Assembly: GCA_013373175.1 (NCBI GenBank)
Contig: JABXII010000007.1
Span: 62,001 to 126,000, forward strand
Direction of reading: 5' to 3'
DNA: 64,000 nucleotides
From: Campylobacteraceae bacterium
Lineage (GTDB): Bacteria; Campylobacterota; Campylobacteria; Campylobacterales; Arcobacteraceae
Below the pieces are notes generated by a model. That model was not told where the DNA came from. It saw nothing but the letters and a program-made list of their open reading frames with translations, and searched no databases. The translations under genes and the position numbers were made by a program. Of this stretch, positions 6,611 through 14,821 are shown in pieces. Within the stretch, counting starts at the first letter, position 1; every line of letters starts with the position of its first letter.

Positions 6611-7738
6611 ATGTTTAATAAAAAGTTTTACCTTACATTAGTTCCTACTAATGAATGTGGATTTGCTTGTGAGTATTGTTATACTTCTCACAACCTAGAT
6701 GATAAGACTAGAATTAGTTTAAATGATATTTCTAAAATAATGGAGATAATTTCACAACAAAATAATAGTATTGAAATTTTATTTATAGGTGGTGAGCCTA
6801 CGATGGTAGGATATGAGTATTTTAACAAAATAATGGATACTCTTATTGATATTCAATCAAAAAACAATTTAAATCTTCAATTTACAATTCAAACAAATGG
6901 TATTCATCTTAATGAAAAATGGATTAAATTATTCCAAAAATATAAATTTAGAGTTGGTGTTTCATTTGATGGATTTAGTAGTGATATTAAAGAACATAGA
7001 CCACACTCCGATAAAATTGAAAAAAATATAAAAATATTGCAAAAATATAAAATGAGCTTTTCTATACTTTCAGTATTTAATAATGAAACTATTGACAATC
7101 TTATTGATAACTATTTACTAATGAATAAACTACAATATGCTTATAAAATATTACCTATGAATGATAATGGACATTTAGAAGAGAAATATATAATAAAATT
7201 CAATGAAGAAAATCAACAAAAAATATTAGAATTTGCAAAAAAATGGCTCTATGATACATCTTGTAATATACAAATGAAAACATTTCATTCTATGTTTTAT
7301 ACACTATTTTTAGATGAAATGCCATTATGTAATAGCTGTATTGAAAATAGAGTAAGCATAAGACCTAATGGTTCATTATTTCCATGTGGAAGACCATATG
7401 ATGATAAATATAAAATCAGTCATATAGATAATATAAAAGAATTTAACCAATTAAAAGATAATGATGGTTATAAGAATCTAATAAATCTAAAAAATGAAAA
7501 AATTAATAATTGTATAGATTGTAAGTATTTAAAAGTATGTGAAGGTGGTTGTGTTTCAAATAATATTTTAGATAACTCATATGCTGATATAAATGGTTTT
7601 TATTGTAAATATACAATAATGATGTTAGATATATTTACACCTCTAGTTGATATTGCAAAAAAGGATATAAAAAATGGCAATATAGAAAAATATAATCCTA
7701 TACTCATCAATGACTTAAAATTTAAAGGTTTAATTTAA
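6611..7738 (+). CDS. Radical SAM/SPASM domain protein 1
   Basis: A 375-residue radical SAM enzyme. The SAM-binding [4Fe-4S] motif CX3CX2C is C16-GFA-C20-EY-C23, followed by GGEP in IEILFIGGEPTMV. The C-terminus is a SPASM domain with the expected cysteines: CNSC...FPCGRP, then CIDCKYLKVCEGGC and a last Cys in FYCKY. Such proteins mature ribosomal peptides or act as sulfatase-maturase-like dehydrogenases by hydrogen abstraction. The motif begins within the first 25 residues, leaving no space for a RiPP recognition element. It follows the 12-codon gene and overlaps the second radical SAM gene by one base (TAATG). Substrate is not known; the adjacent peptide is the natural candidate. Confidence 0.85.
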   Translation: MFNKKFYLTLVPTNECGFACEYCYTSHNLDDKTRISLNDISKIMEIISQQNNSIEILFIGGEPTMVGYEYFNKIMDTLIDIQSKNNLNLQFTIQTNGIHLNEKWIKLFQKYKFRVGVSFDGFSSDIKEHRPHSDKIEKNIKILQKYKMSFSILSVFNNETIDNLIDNYLLMNKLQYAYKILPMNDNGHLEEKYIIKFNEENQQKILEFAKKWLYDTSCNIQMKTFHSMFYTLFLDEMPLCNSCIENRVSIRPNGSLFPCGRPYDDKYKISHIDNIKEFNQLKDNDGYKNLINLKNEKINNCIDCKYLKVCEGGCVSNNILDNSYADINGFYCKYTIMMLDIFTPLVDIAKKDIKNGNIEKYNPILINDLKFKGLI

Positions 7739-8712
7739 TGCAAATATATATTCTTTTAACGAATAACTGTAATCTATCATGTTCACATTGTATTAGAGAT
7801 GATAAAAGTGATAAAACATTATCAAGTACAGAATTAGACATTTTATTTAATAATGTTAATTTTGAAAACAATCATATAGTATTAACAGGTGGTGAGCCAT
7901 CATTGCATCCAGACTTCATTAATATATTAGAAAAAGCGATAAAAAAAGCCAAAAAAATAACAATTTGTACTAATGGTATAAATAATTATTATTTTGAGAA
8001 AATCAAAAATTCAAATATACACATACAGTTTTCAATAGATGGCAATAGAGAGTATCATAATAAAATCAGAGGGCTGGATAGCTTCGACAAGATTGTTGAT
8101 AACATAAAGTTAGCTGCACAGTATAATATTAGTCATAGTGTTTCAACAGTAGTTAATAAGTTAAATATTAATTCTATTGATAAAATGCTTGAAGAATTAA
8201 GTAAAAGTGTTAAAAGTGGATATATTAGATTTAATACTCAAATGAATTTTGGAAGTTCATCTAATAAAGATATTTTAAGTATAGAATCGTGGAATAATTT
8301 TGTAAGTAGTGTTCAAAATATTGAGTTTCCAATTACAATAAGAGCTAATAAATTATTTGATTTTGAAGCTGTAGAAAGTTTGAGTTGTGAAGAATTAGAT
8401 AATTTATCTAAAAATGCAGTTAAAAATTGTGGAAATTGTACAGGTAAAGTTTATATTTATCCAGATTTAAATGTTTATTCATGTACATGTTTGGATTCCT
8501 TTCCTATTGGAAACTTAATGAAAGATACTTTAGATAATATTTTAGTATCTGAAGATTCAAAAAAGTTTATTAACTATTTACCTAAATTAGAACAAACTTG
8601 TATAGATTGTAAATATTTAAAACTATGTAATGGAGGATGTATTGGAACAGCATTCAAAAAATATAAAGAATTTGGACACGGAGACCCAAGATGTCCAAAA
8701 ATTAATAAATAG
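7738..8712 (+). CDS. Radical SAM/SPASM domain protein 2
   Basis: A 324-residue radical SAM protein translationally coupled to the first one. The cluster motif is C11-NLS-C15-SH-C18, followed by LTGGEPSLHP. The C-terminal SPASM region has CGNC...YSCTC, then CIDCKYLKLCNGGC and a final Cys in DPRCPK. It shares the CIDCKYLK-CxGGC block with its neighbour, so the two probably diverged from one ancestor, but overall similarity is modest. It resembles the shorter PqqE/MftC-like peptide-modifying subgroup. Two successive modifications of one small substrate, or a modification and a redox step, is the likely division of labour. The 3' end overlaps the start of the decarboxylase-family gene. Confidence 0.85.
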   Translation: MQIYILLTNNCNLSCSHCIRDDKSDKTLSSTELDILFNNVNFENNHIVLTGGEPSLHPDFINILEKAIKKAKKITICTNGINNYYFEKIKNSNIHIQFSIDGNREYHNKIRGLDSFDKIVDNIKLAAQYNISHSVSTVVNKLNINSIDKMLEELSKSVKSGYIRFNTQMNFGSSSNKDILSIESWNNFVSSVQNIEFPITIRANKLFDFEAVESLSCEELDNLSKNAVKNCGNCTGKVYIYPDLNVYSCTCLDSFPIGNLMKDTLDNILVSEDSKKFINYLPKLEQTCIDCKYLKLCNGGCIGTAFKKYKEFGHGDPRCPKINK

Positions 8713-9793
8713 TAAGACATATAAAACACCTTGTTATTTATTTAAAAAGAATGTATTAATTAATACTCTTAATGATATTGAGCATACTATTAAAACCAAA
8801 TATAATAATATTCGTTTATCTTATTCTTATAAAACAAATAGTGATAAAGAAGTATTAAAAACTTTAAGAAAACAAAAGATATGTATAGAAGTAGTATCAA
8901 AAAAAGAGTATACAGTATCAAAAAAAATGGGCTTTAAAGATATAATATACAATGGTCCTGCAAAAAGTAAAAAAACATTTATAGATGCTTTAGAAAATAA
9001 CTATATTGTAAATATTGAAAATAAAAGAGAACTATCTTGGTTAAAATCTATTAAGTCTAAAAAGCATATTAAAATAGGTATTAGAGTAAATTTTCCATTA
9101 TCATGTTTTATTGCTAATGCAAAGAGTATAAATAGTAGATTTGGATTTAATCTGTATGAAGATTTAAAAAAAGTTCTAAAAGATTTAAAAAAATATAAAA
9201 ATATAAAAGTTGTTGGTTTACACTATCACTCAACATATATAGATAGAACACCTGAAAAGTTTAAAATAGTGACACAAGAGTTACTTAAGTTTTCAAAGAA
9301 AAATAATCTTGATTTAGACTATATAGATATTGGTGGTGGTTTTGACTGTCTTAATCATTCAAAATTTAGTTTTAATGATTATATGGATGCTATATATAGT
9401 TGTAAAGAATTTGATAAAAAACTTAATATCATTATAGAACCAGGTTATGGGTTGATAAATTCTTGTTATGATTATTTAACTAAAATAGTAGATATAAAAA
9501 AGACTCAAAAAGCTAATTTTTTTTTATGTGATGGTAGTAAATTGCATCTAAATATAAAATCAAAAGTAAACTCTTTTAATGTAGATTTTCTAAAAGAAGT
9601 AAATTCAAAAAAAATAATAGATAATTATATTGTTGGTATGTCTTGTATGGAAAGTGACAGATTACATTTAACAAATAAGAAATTAGCTCTAAAAATTAAT
9701 GATAAAGTATTATTTAAAAATTGTGGAGCATATACAAGTTCTTGGAATAGTGGTTTTATTTTAGAAAAACCTCGTTTTTACACATTAAAATGA
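8642..9793 (+). CDS. PLP-dependent decarboxylase, alanine-racemase fold (LysA/ornithine decarboxylase family)
   Basis: A fold-type III PLP enzyme of the diaminopimelate/ornithine/arginine decarboxylase-2 family, about 380 residues. Seen: the PLP-lysine motif YSYKTN (Lys codon at 8831), SRFGFN, GLHYHSTY, the phosphate-binding DIGGGF, EPGYG, and the C-terminal CMESD and NCGAYTSS in place of the usual C-E-S-x-D and G-AY motifs. It therefore looks catalytically complete. The start is ambiguous: TTG 8642 has GGAGG 5 nt upstream, while ATG 8630 gives four more residues; both lie inside the preceding gene. In context it may decarboxylate an amino acid, or the C-terminus of a small peptide-derived product. 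It is distinct from a housekeeping lysA because it is embedded in the radical SAM operon. Confidence 0.8.
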   Translation: MEQHSKNIKNLDTETQDVQKLINSKTYKTPCYLFKKNVLINTLNDIEHTIKTKYNNIRLSYSYKTNSDKEVLKTLRKQKICIEVVSKKEYTVSKKMGFKDIIYNGPAKSKKTFIDALENNYIVNIENKRELSWLKSIKSKKHIKIGIRVNFPLSCFIANAKSINSRFGFNLYEDLKKVLKDLKKYKNIKVVGLHYHSTYIDRTPEKFKIVTQELLKFSKKNNLDLDYIDIGGGFDCLNHSKFSFNDYMDAIYSCKEFDKKLNIIIEPGYGLINSCYDYLTKIVDIKKTQKANFFLCDGSKLHLNIKSKVNSFNVDFLKEVNSKKIIDNYIVGMSCMESDRLHLTNKKLALKINDKVLFKNCGAYTSSWNSGFILEKPRFYTLK

Positions 9794-10056
9794 TTACTTT
9801 TCCTATAGTTTATAAGATAGTAGTCCATAATTTTCAGCTTCAAGCTTTTACTCAAATCTCTTATATTTGGAACAAAATTAGAAAATTTTACTTACAGGCT
9901 TTATACCCTTTATATAGAGATATAATTTGTTCCAAAAAGTGTTCAATAAGTAGAATTTATAAATTCTCTCAAGCCCTTAAGATTTTTGAACAACAAGAAT
10001 CACTTTATGTAGCTTCTGTAAGTTATTTAATAAGAGAACCTGAAACTCCATATTAG
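9790..10056 (+). CDS. Uncertain small ORF at the end of the cluster
   Basis: An 88-codon frame whose ATG overlaps the decarboxylase stop (ATGA at 9790-9793), the classic arrangement for translational coupling. The product is basic and aromatic, rich in Ile, Tyr and Gln, with two cysteines in CSKKCS, but it contains no glycine at all and is unlike the surrounding proteins in composition. It could be a real small protein of the cluster or a fortuitous frame over a degraded gene. I do not recognise it. Confidence 0.3.
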   Translation: MITFPIVYKIVVHNFQLQAFTQISYIWNKIRKFYLQALYPLYRDIICSKKCSISRIYKFSQALKIFEQQESLYVASVSYLIREPETPY

Positions 10057-10475
10057 CATCTGTTTTGTACCTAATTTTATTTGTGCAATTAAATCTGTTA
10101 AATCATTTAGAATAAATTTTATAAGACTGACGCAAAATTTCCAACACTTCCTTTTTACCTCATTAAATAATATACTAAAATAAAATCTTAAATTAACTTT
10201 CCTTATTAATAAAAATTATTGAAAACATATATATAGATTTACAAAATTTTATAAAATATTACGATACAAATTACGGTGATAATTTGGGGCAAAAAGAGGT
10301 GTAAAATTGGGTATAAATTGCGGTAGAAATTTGTGACCACATTTGACAAACTCGCTTATTCTTTTTTATATTACTTTTGGAAGCTATATTATTTCTTAAA
10401 AAATACCCTTTATTTATCTTCTAAAAATGCATAATATTTTGTTACTTAATTTTGATATTTTTAAGGAAGATAATT
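10057..10475. other. 420-bp gap at the end of the accessory region
   Basis: No gene is seen. Two imperfect copies of a short element occur at about 10265-10285 (AAATTACGGTGATAATTTG) and 10315-10335 (AAATTGCGGTAGAAATTTG), each itself partly self-complementary. The sequence between has a run of G-rich bits (TTGGGGC, AAGAGGTG) unlike the AT-rich background and may be relict coding DNA. Confidence 0.35.
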
Positions 10476-10889
10476 ATGCAACAAAAAAGAAATAAGAGAA
10501 AGCCTAAAGAAGAACTTTTAGTTAGTATTAGTGATTCTATAATATTACTTTTAAACCATTTATATCCACTCTCAGAACAACTTATCCTTTTAAATAAGAC
10601 TTTACATAAGAACTGTAGTGTTTCTGAAAAAACATATTTAAAGTATTTAAAGACTAATCTTAAAGCTCACTATATAAAATATAAAAAGAATATATTCTTT
10701 GCAAATAATATGCAAGAGATGATAAGAGTTATTCTTGCTTTTAAAACATATGAAGAACAATTTGAGAATTTTAGGTTTAAAAAATTTAGAAGTGGTAATA
10801 ATGAATTCAATCTATTATTAGAAGATTACATATACTTTTTTGAAGAATATTTTGAAAAAGAAAAAGATATATGGGTAGCTATAGGGTAG
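10476..10889 (+). CDS. Hypothetical protein, 137 aa
   Basis: I place the start at ATG 10476, which has AAGGAAG 6 nt upstream; a TTG 24 bp earlier in the same frame lacks a ribosome site. The protein opens with a strongly basic tail (MQQKRNKRKPKEE), then is helical and aromatic, with a C-terminal run of Phe/Tyr/Glu (YIYFFEEYFEKEKD). No membrane helix or known motif is apparent. It is single, convergent with aroE, and marks the junction between the accessory region and core genes. Confidence 0.5.
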   Translation: MQQKRNKRKPKEELLVSISDSIILLLNHLYPLSEQLILLNKTLHKNCSVSEKTYLKYLKTNLKAHYIKYKKNIFFANNMQEMIRVILAFKTYEEQFENFRFKKFRSGNNEFNLLLEDYIYFFEEYFEKEKDIWVAIG

Positions 10890-10891
10890 CT

Positions 10892-10916
10892 AAGAAGAGA
10901 ATATTATTCTCCTCTT
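10892..10916. terminator. Bidirectional terminator between hypothetical gene and aroE
   Basis: AAGAAGAGAATA (10892-10903) can pair with TATTCTCCTCTT (10905-10916) with one mismatch; the loop opens at the centre. It sits 2 bp after the rightward gene's stop and overlaps the aroE stop codon, so it can serve both convergent genes. Confidence 0.5.
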
Positions 10917-11707
10917 AATCCCTTTCTCATCGCTTCAATTACCGAATTATAGGCTTTTGTGTTAGTGAAAAGTTCAAATGCAAGTAAGCCTTGAAATAAA
11001 AGCATATCTTCCCCATCTTTGATTTCACAATTGTTTTCACGTGCTAAAGCTAAAAATGGTGTAATTTTTCCATATACACAATCAAATGCAAAAGAAGCAT
11101 TCTTTAGTATTGGCTCTAGAATCTCTTTATCACAAGGAAGGTATTCATCTTTTAATCCTGCACTTGTAGAATTAACAACCAAGTCATAAGTTTTAGGCTC
11201 AAAATTGTCCCAAGAGTATGAAGTGATATTTTCATTTTTAAAAAAATCTAATTTTCCTTCGCTTCTATTTAAAACGGTTACATCAATACCTTTTTCTTGT
11301 AAGGCTAGAGCAATTGCTTTTGCTGTTCCACCAGCGCCTAAAAGCAATACACTTTTTATTTGACCAAAAGACTCAATTGCTTTTAAGAAACCTGGTGCAT
11401 CAGTATTATATGCTACAACTTTTCCATTTTCATTTATGTATGTATTCACAGCATGAATTTTTTTTGCGATACCTCTAACTTCATCAGCATTTTTAAAAGC
11501 AAACTCTTTATGGGGAACTGTAATATTTGCCCCTAAATAGTTCTTATCTAAAAATACTTGTTTTATAGTATCTCCATCTTCAAGATGATGTTTCTTATAA
11601 ATACCATTAAAGTTTAATTCTTTTAATCCTGCATTTTGCATTTGTGGTGATTTTGAATGTTCTACTGGGTTTCCAAAAATAACAAATGTTTTTTGTTTTT
11701 CACTCAT
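10904..11707 (-). CDS. aroE: Shikimate dehydrogenase
   Basis: A 267-residue shikimate dehydrogenase, which reduces 3-dehydroshikimate with NADPH in aromatic amino-acid synthesis. The substrate-binding start FGNPVEHSKSPQMQN, the catalytic-lysine segment NITVPHKEFAF, the NADP-binding LLGAGGTAKAI (about residue 120) and the late GEDMLLFQG are all present. An AAAGGAT ribosome site precedes the start. Length is normal. It stands alone, divergent from pgeF. Confidence 0.95.
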   Translation of the reverse strand: MSEKQKTFVIFGNPVEHSKSPQMQNAGLKELNFNGIYKKHHLEDGDTIKQVFLDKNYLGANITVPHKEFAFKNADEVRGIAKKIHAVNTYINENGKVVAYNTDAPGFLKAIESFGQIKSVLLLGAGGTAKAIALALQEKGIDVTVLNRSEGKLDFFKNENITSYSWDNFEPKTYDLVVNSTSAGLKDEYLPCDKEILEPILKNASFAFDCVYGKITPFLALARENNCEIKDGEDMLLFQGLLAFELFTNTKAYNSVIEAMRKGLRGE

Positions 11708-11811
11708 AAATATCCTTTGTTGTGGGGATTTTAGCTAAACTCATATTAGAATAGATTAAAGTTTAATCTTCAAATAGTAAAATAAGTTAAGAATAAATAG
11801 TAGGAAAAATT

Positions 11812-12483
11812 ATGAAAAAGATTGATTATTTCTTCACAGATAAAAGCGATGGCAATTTAGCATATCATGTTGAAGATGAAAAAGAGAATGTTGATAAAAA
11901 TAGAAAAAAACTAGCAAAGAAATATAATTTTAACATAGAAAATCTTTTTTATATGAACCAAGTCCATGGTAATAATGTTCAGGTTGTAGATGAGAATTCT
12001 CCTCGACTAATAGAAAATTGTGATGGAATAATTACTAATGTTAAAAATCTAACACTAATGGTAATGGTAGCAGATTGTATTCCTATTATTTTTATGGATA
12101 AAAATAAAGCAGTTGTAGCAGCAGTTCATGCTGGAAGAAATTCTACTTTTCAAAAAATTGCTTCTATTACTGCAAAAAAGATGATAGATACATTTTCATG
12201 TAACCCATCTGATATAGAAGTTATTATGGGTCCTTCCATTGGTAAATGTTGTTATGAAGTAAATGATGAATTAAAAAAGATAGTTAAAACTACTTTTGGT
12301 GAAAAGTTTATAAAAGGTAACAATATTGATTTACAAGGAATAAATACTATGTTACTAAATGATATAGGAATAGTAAATATAAGTTCATCTAATATCTGTA
12401 CTAAGTGTTCAAATCAGCCATATTTTTCATATAGAGTGTATAAAAAGTGTGGTCGCTTTGCAGGACTAGTTACCATTAAATAG
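11812..12483 (+). CDS. pgeF: Peptidoglycan editing factor / multicopper-type purine nucleoside phosphorylase-like protein (YfiH/PgeF family)
   Basis: A 223-residue member of the DUF152/PgeF family. Visible family signatures are MNQVHGNNVQVVD, MVADCIPI, VAAVHAGRNST (metal-binding His) and IGPSIGKCCYEV-like MGPSIGKCCYE. Family members were described both as zinc-dependent purine nucleoside phosphorylases/adenosine deaminases and as editing factors that remove wrongly incorporated amino acids from peptidoglycan precursors. The start has AGGAAAA upstream. It is monocistronic; the malic enzyme promoter follows. Slightly shorter than the E. coli protein, normal for this phylum. Confidence 0.85.
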   Translation: MKKIDYFFTDKSDGNLAYHVEDEKENVDKNRKKLAKKYNFNIENLFYMNQVHGNNVQVVDENSPRLIENCDGIITNVKNLTLMVMVADCIPIIFMDKNKAVVAAVHAGRNSTFQKIASITAKKMIDTFSCNPSDIEVIMGPSIGKCCYEVNDELKKIVKTTFGEKFIKGNNIDLQGINTMLLNDIGIVNISSSNICTKCSNQPYFSYRVYKKCGRFAGLVTIK

Positions 12484-12489
12484 GCTATT

Positions 12490-12533
12490 ATGTAAGAATT
12501 ATGTAAATATCATGTAAAAATCATGTATCTTAA
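12490..12533 (+). promoter_or_regulatory. Four tandem 11-bp repeats upstream of malic enzyme
   Basis: The word ATGTA begins at 12490, 12501, 12512 and 12523, exactly 11 bp apart, within units of the form ATGTAARAATT/ATGTAAATATC/ATGTAAAAATC/ATGTATCTTAA. Direct repeats at helical-turn spacing are the binding-site geometry of OmpR/PhoB-family response regulators. They end about 100 bp before the malic enzyme ATG at 12634. The cognate regulator is unknown. Confidence 0.6.
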
Positions 12534-12633
12534 AAATAAATTAAAGTTAATAAGCAAAAATTATAATAATTCCAAAAAAATTAAGTTTCGATTGGTTACA
12601 ATTGCTCTGTAAATTATATATAAAGGTTATTAA

Positions 12634-13890
12634 ATGAGTGTAAAAGTAACTAAGACAGAAGCATTAGATTATCACAGAGTACCCAACCCAGGGAAGGTTG
12701 CAATCTCTACAACAACAGAATTATCTACACAAAGAGATTTATCTTTAGCATATTCTCCTGGTGTAGCATATCCTTGCGAAGAAATTAAGAAAGATCCAGA
12801 GTTAGCATATGAATATACTGCAAAAAGAAATTTAGTAGCAGTAGTTTCTAATGGTACAGCTGTACTAGGACTTGGTGACATTGGGGCACTAGCTTCTAAG
12901 CCAGTAATGGAAGGTAAAGCTGTACTATTTAAAAAGTTTGCAGCAGTTGATTCTTTTGATATTGAATTAGATGCAACAGATGTAGACAAATTTTGTGAAG
13001 CAGTAAAAGCTATTTCACCTACATTTGGAGGAATTAATTTAGAAGATATTAAAGCACCAGAGTGTTTTGAGATTGAAGATAGATTAATTGAAGAATTAAA
13101 TATTCCTGTAATGCATGATGACCAACATGGAACAGCAATTATTACAAGTGCTGCATTACTTAATGCAAGTGAAATGATGAATAAAAAAGTAGAAGAAATG
13201 AAGCTTGTTGTAGTTGGGGCTGGGGCATCTGCAATTGCTTGTTCTACTATGTATAAAGAACTAGGGGTAAAAAACTTAATTATGTGTGACTCTAAAGGTG
13301 TTATTCATAAAGGTAGAAAAGATTTAAATAAATATAAAAAAGCATTTATGCAAGAAGAACCTATGTCAGTAGAAGAAGCTTTCACTGATGCAGATATGGT
13401 TTTAGGATTATCAAGACCTGGAACATTTACAAAGGAGCATATTGCTTTAATGAGTGAAGAACCAATTGTATTTACATTAGCAAATCCTACTCCAGAACTT
13501 TTCCCAGAGGAAGTAAAAGAAGTTAGACCAAAAGCAATAGTTGGAACAGGTAGAAGTGATTTTCCTAACCAAGTAAATAATGTACTAGGGTTCCCATTTA
13601 TTTTTAGAGGTGCACTTGATGTACAAACTAGAAAAATAAATATGACTATGAAAATGGCAGCAGCTAAAGCAATTGCTGATTTAGCAAAAGAGCCATTAAC
13701 AGATGAGCTTAAAAAAGATTTTGGAGATTTAACTTATGGTAGAGAGTATATTATTCCTGTACCATTTGATAAAAGACTTTTTGTTGAAGTTTCAAGTGCT
13801 GTTGCAAATGCTGCTGTAGAAACTGGTGTTGCAAGAGTTAAAGAATTTGATTTAGAAACATATAAAACAAACTTATCTAAAATGATTTAA
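12634..13890 (+). CDS. Malic enzyme (malate dehydrogenase, oxaloacetate-decarboxylating)
   Basis: A 418-residue short-form malic enzyme, which oxidatively decarboxylates malate to pyruvate and CO2. The opening YHRVPNPGKVAI, RDLSLAYSPGVA, the NGTAVLGLGDIGALASKPVMEGK block, the metal-binding EDIKAPECFEIE with MHDDQHGTAI, and the nucleotide-binding VVVGAGASAIACS near residue 194 are all intact. The C-terminal phosphotransacetylase-like domain found in long MaeB proteins is absent. Cofactor preference cannot be read reliably. A repeated 11-bp operator-like array lies upstream, so transcription is probably controlled by a two-component system. Confidence 0.92.
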   Translation: MSVKVTKTEALDYHRVPNPGKVAISTTTELSTQRDLSLAYSPGVAYPCEEIKKDPELAYEYTAKRNLVAVVSNGTAVLGLGDIGALASKPVMEGKAVLFKKFAAVDSFDIELDATDVDKFCEAVKAISPTFGGINLEDIKAPECFEIEDRLIEELNIPVMHDDQHGTAIITSAALLNASEMMNKKVEEMKLVVVGAGASAIACSTMYKELGVKNLIMCDSKGVIHKGRKDLNKYKKAFMQEEPMSVEEAFTDADMVLGLSRPGTFTKEHIALMSEEPIVFTLANPTPELFPEEVKEVRPKAIVGTGRSDFPNQVNNVLGFPFIFRGALDVQTRKINMTMKMAAAKAIADLAKEPLTDELKKDFGDLTYGREYIIPVPFDKRLFVEVSSAVANAAVETGVARVKEFDLETYKTNLSKMI

Positions 13891-13935
13891 AACTTTATTT
13901 TGGTATTATTCCTGACTTAAAATAAATTGGAATTA

Positions 13936-13972
13936 AGGTTTTCTTTAGAGGGTAAAACTTCTAAGAAAACCT
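13936..13972 (+). promoter_or_regulatory. Stem-loop in the purU leader
   Basis: AGGTTTTCTTTAGA (13936-13949) pairs with TCTAAGAAAACCT (13960-13972) with a single bulged T and a 10-nt loop. No U-tract follows; the purU ATG is 15 bp beyond. It could be the end structure of the malic enzyme message or a leader element controlling purU. Confidence 0.5.
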
Positions 13973-13987
13973 AATAATAGGAACAAA

Positions 13988-14821
13988 ATGAAAGATTACA
14001 TACTTTTAATTAATACTCATGACTCTAAGGGACTTGTATACAATGTCTCTAAAATCCTTTTTGCAAATAACTTAAACATAGAAACAAATGCAGAATACGT
14101 TGATAAAGATACTAACAAGTTTTTTATGAGAACAGTTATTTCAGGAGAGGTAAATAGAGATTTACTTTTAAAAGAGTTAAATGAGGCTTTACCAGAAAAC
14201 TCAACAATTAAATTAAATAAAAAATCTAAAAAAGATATTGTAATTTTAGCTACTAAAGAGTCTCATGTTTTAGGAGATTTACTTATTAGATATATTGATG
14301 GAGAACTTGATGCAAATATTAAAGCAGTAATTGCAAACCATGAGTATTTAAAAGACCTAGTAGAAAAGTTTGATATTCCATTTCACTGTATTAGTGCAGA
14401 AGATATGGATAGAGAAGACCATGAAGATTTAGTAATTGAAAAAATTAAAGAGTACAAACCAGAATTAATTGTACTTGCAAAGTACATGAGAATATTAACA
14501 CCAAAGTTTGTTAATACTTTCCCTCAACAAGTATTAAATATTCACCACTCTTTTTTACCAGCATTTATAGGAGCCAATCCATATAAACAAGCTCACCATA
14601 GAGGTGTAAAAATTATTGGTGCAACTGCTCATTATGTTACAGATGATTTAGATGAAGGTCCAATTATTTTTCAAGATGTTGTAAATGTTGACCACACTTA
14701 TTCTTGGCAAGATATGAGAAGAGCAGGGCGAAATGTTGAAAAAATAGTATTATCAAATGCATTACAATATCTTTTAGAAGATAGAGTATTTGTACATGAA
14801 AATAAAACGGTTGTTTTATAA
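13988..14821 (+). CDS. purU: Formyltetrahydrofolate deformylase
   Basis: A 277-residue PurU: an N-terminal ACT domain (YILLINTHDSKGLVYNVSKI) followed by a formyltransferase-like hydrolase domain. The catalytic set is visible in LNIHHSFLPAF (Asn and His) and the Asp in HYVTDDLDEGPII. It releases formate from 10-formyl-THF to balance one-carbon pools. An AATAGGAAC stretch gives a modest ribosome site. The stop overlaps the trmL start (TAATG), so the two are coupled. Confidence 0.93.
   Translation: MKDYILLINTHDSKGLVYNVSKILFANNLNIETNAEYVDKDTNKFFMRTVISGEVNRDLLLKELNEALPENSTIKLNKKSKKDIVILATKESHVLGDLLIRYIDGELDANIKAVIANHEYLKDLVEKFDIPFHCISAEDMDREDHEDLVIEKIKEYKPELIVLAKYMRILTPKFVNTFPQQVLNIHHSFLPAFIGANPYKQAHHRGVKIIGATAHYVTDDLDEGPIIFQDVVNVDHTYSWQDMRRAGRNVEKIVLSNALQYLLEDRVFVHENKTVVL

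Noticed and set aside
10452-10475. TTG start giving a longer N-terminus to the 10476-10889 protein
   Set aside because: No ribosome site precedes it, and it contains the AAGGAAG that serves the ATG at 10476.
1-10900. tRNA-associated integration site for the accessory region
   Set aside because: No tRNA gene or flanking direct repeat could be recognised by eye at either boundary; the left boundary is outside the window.
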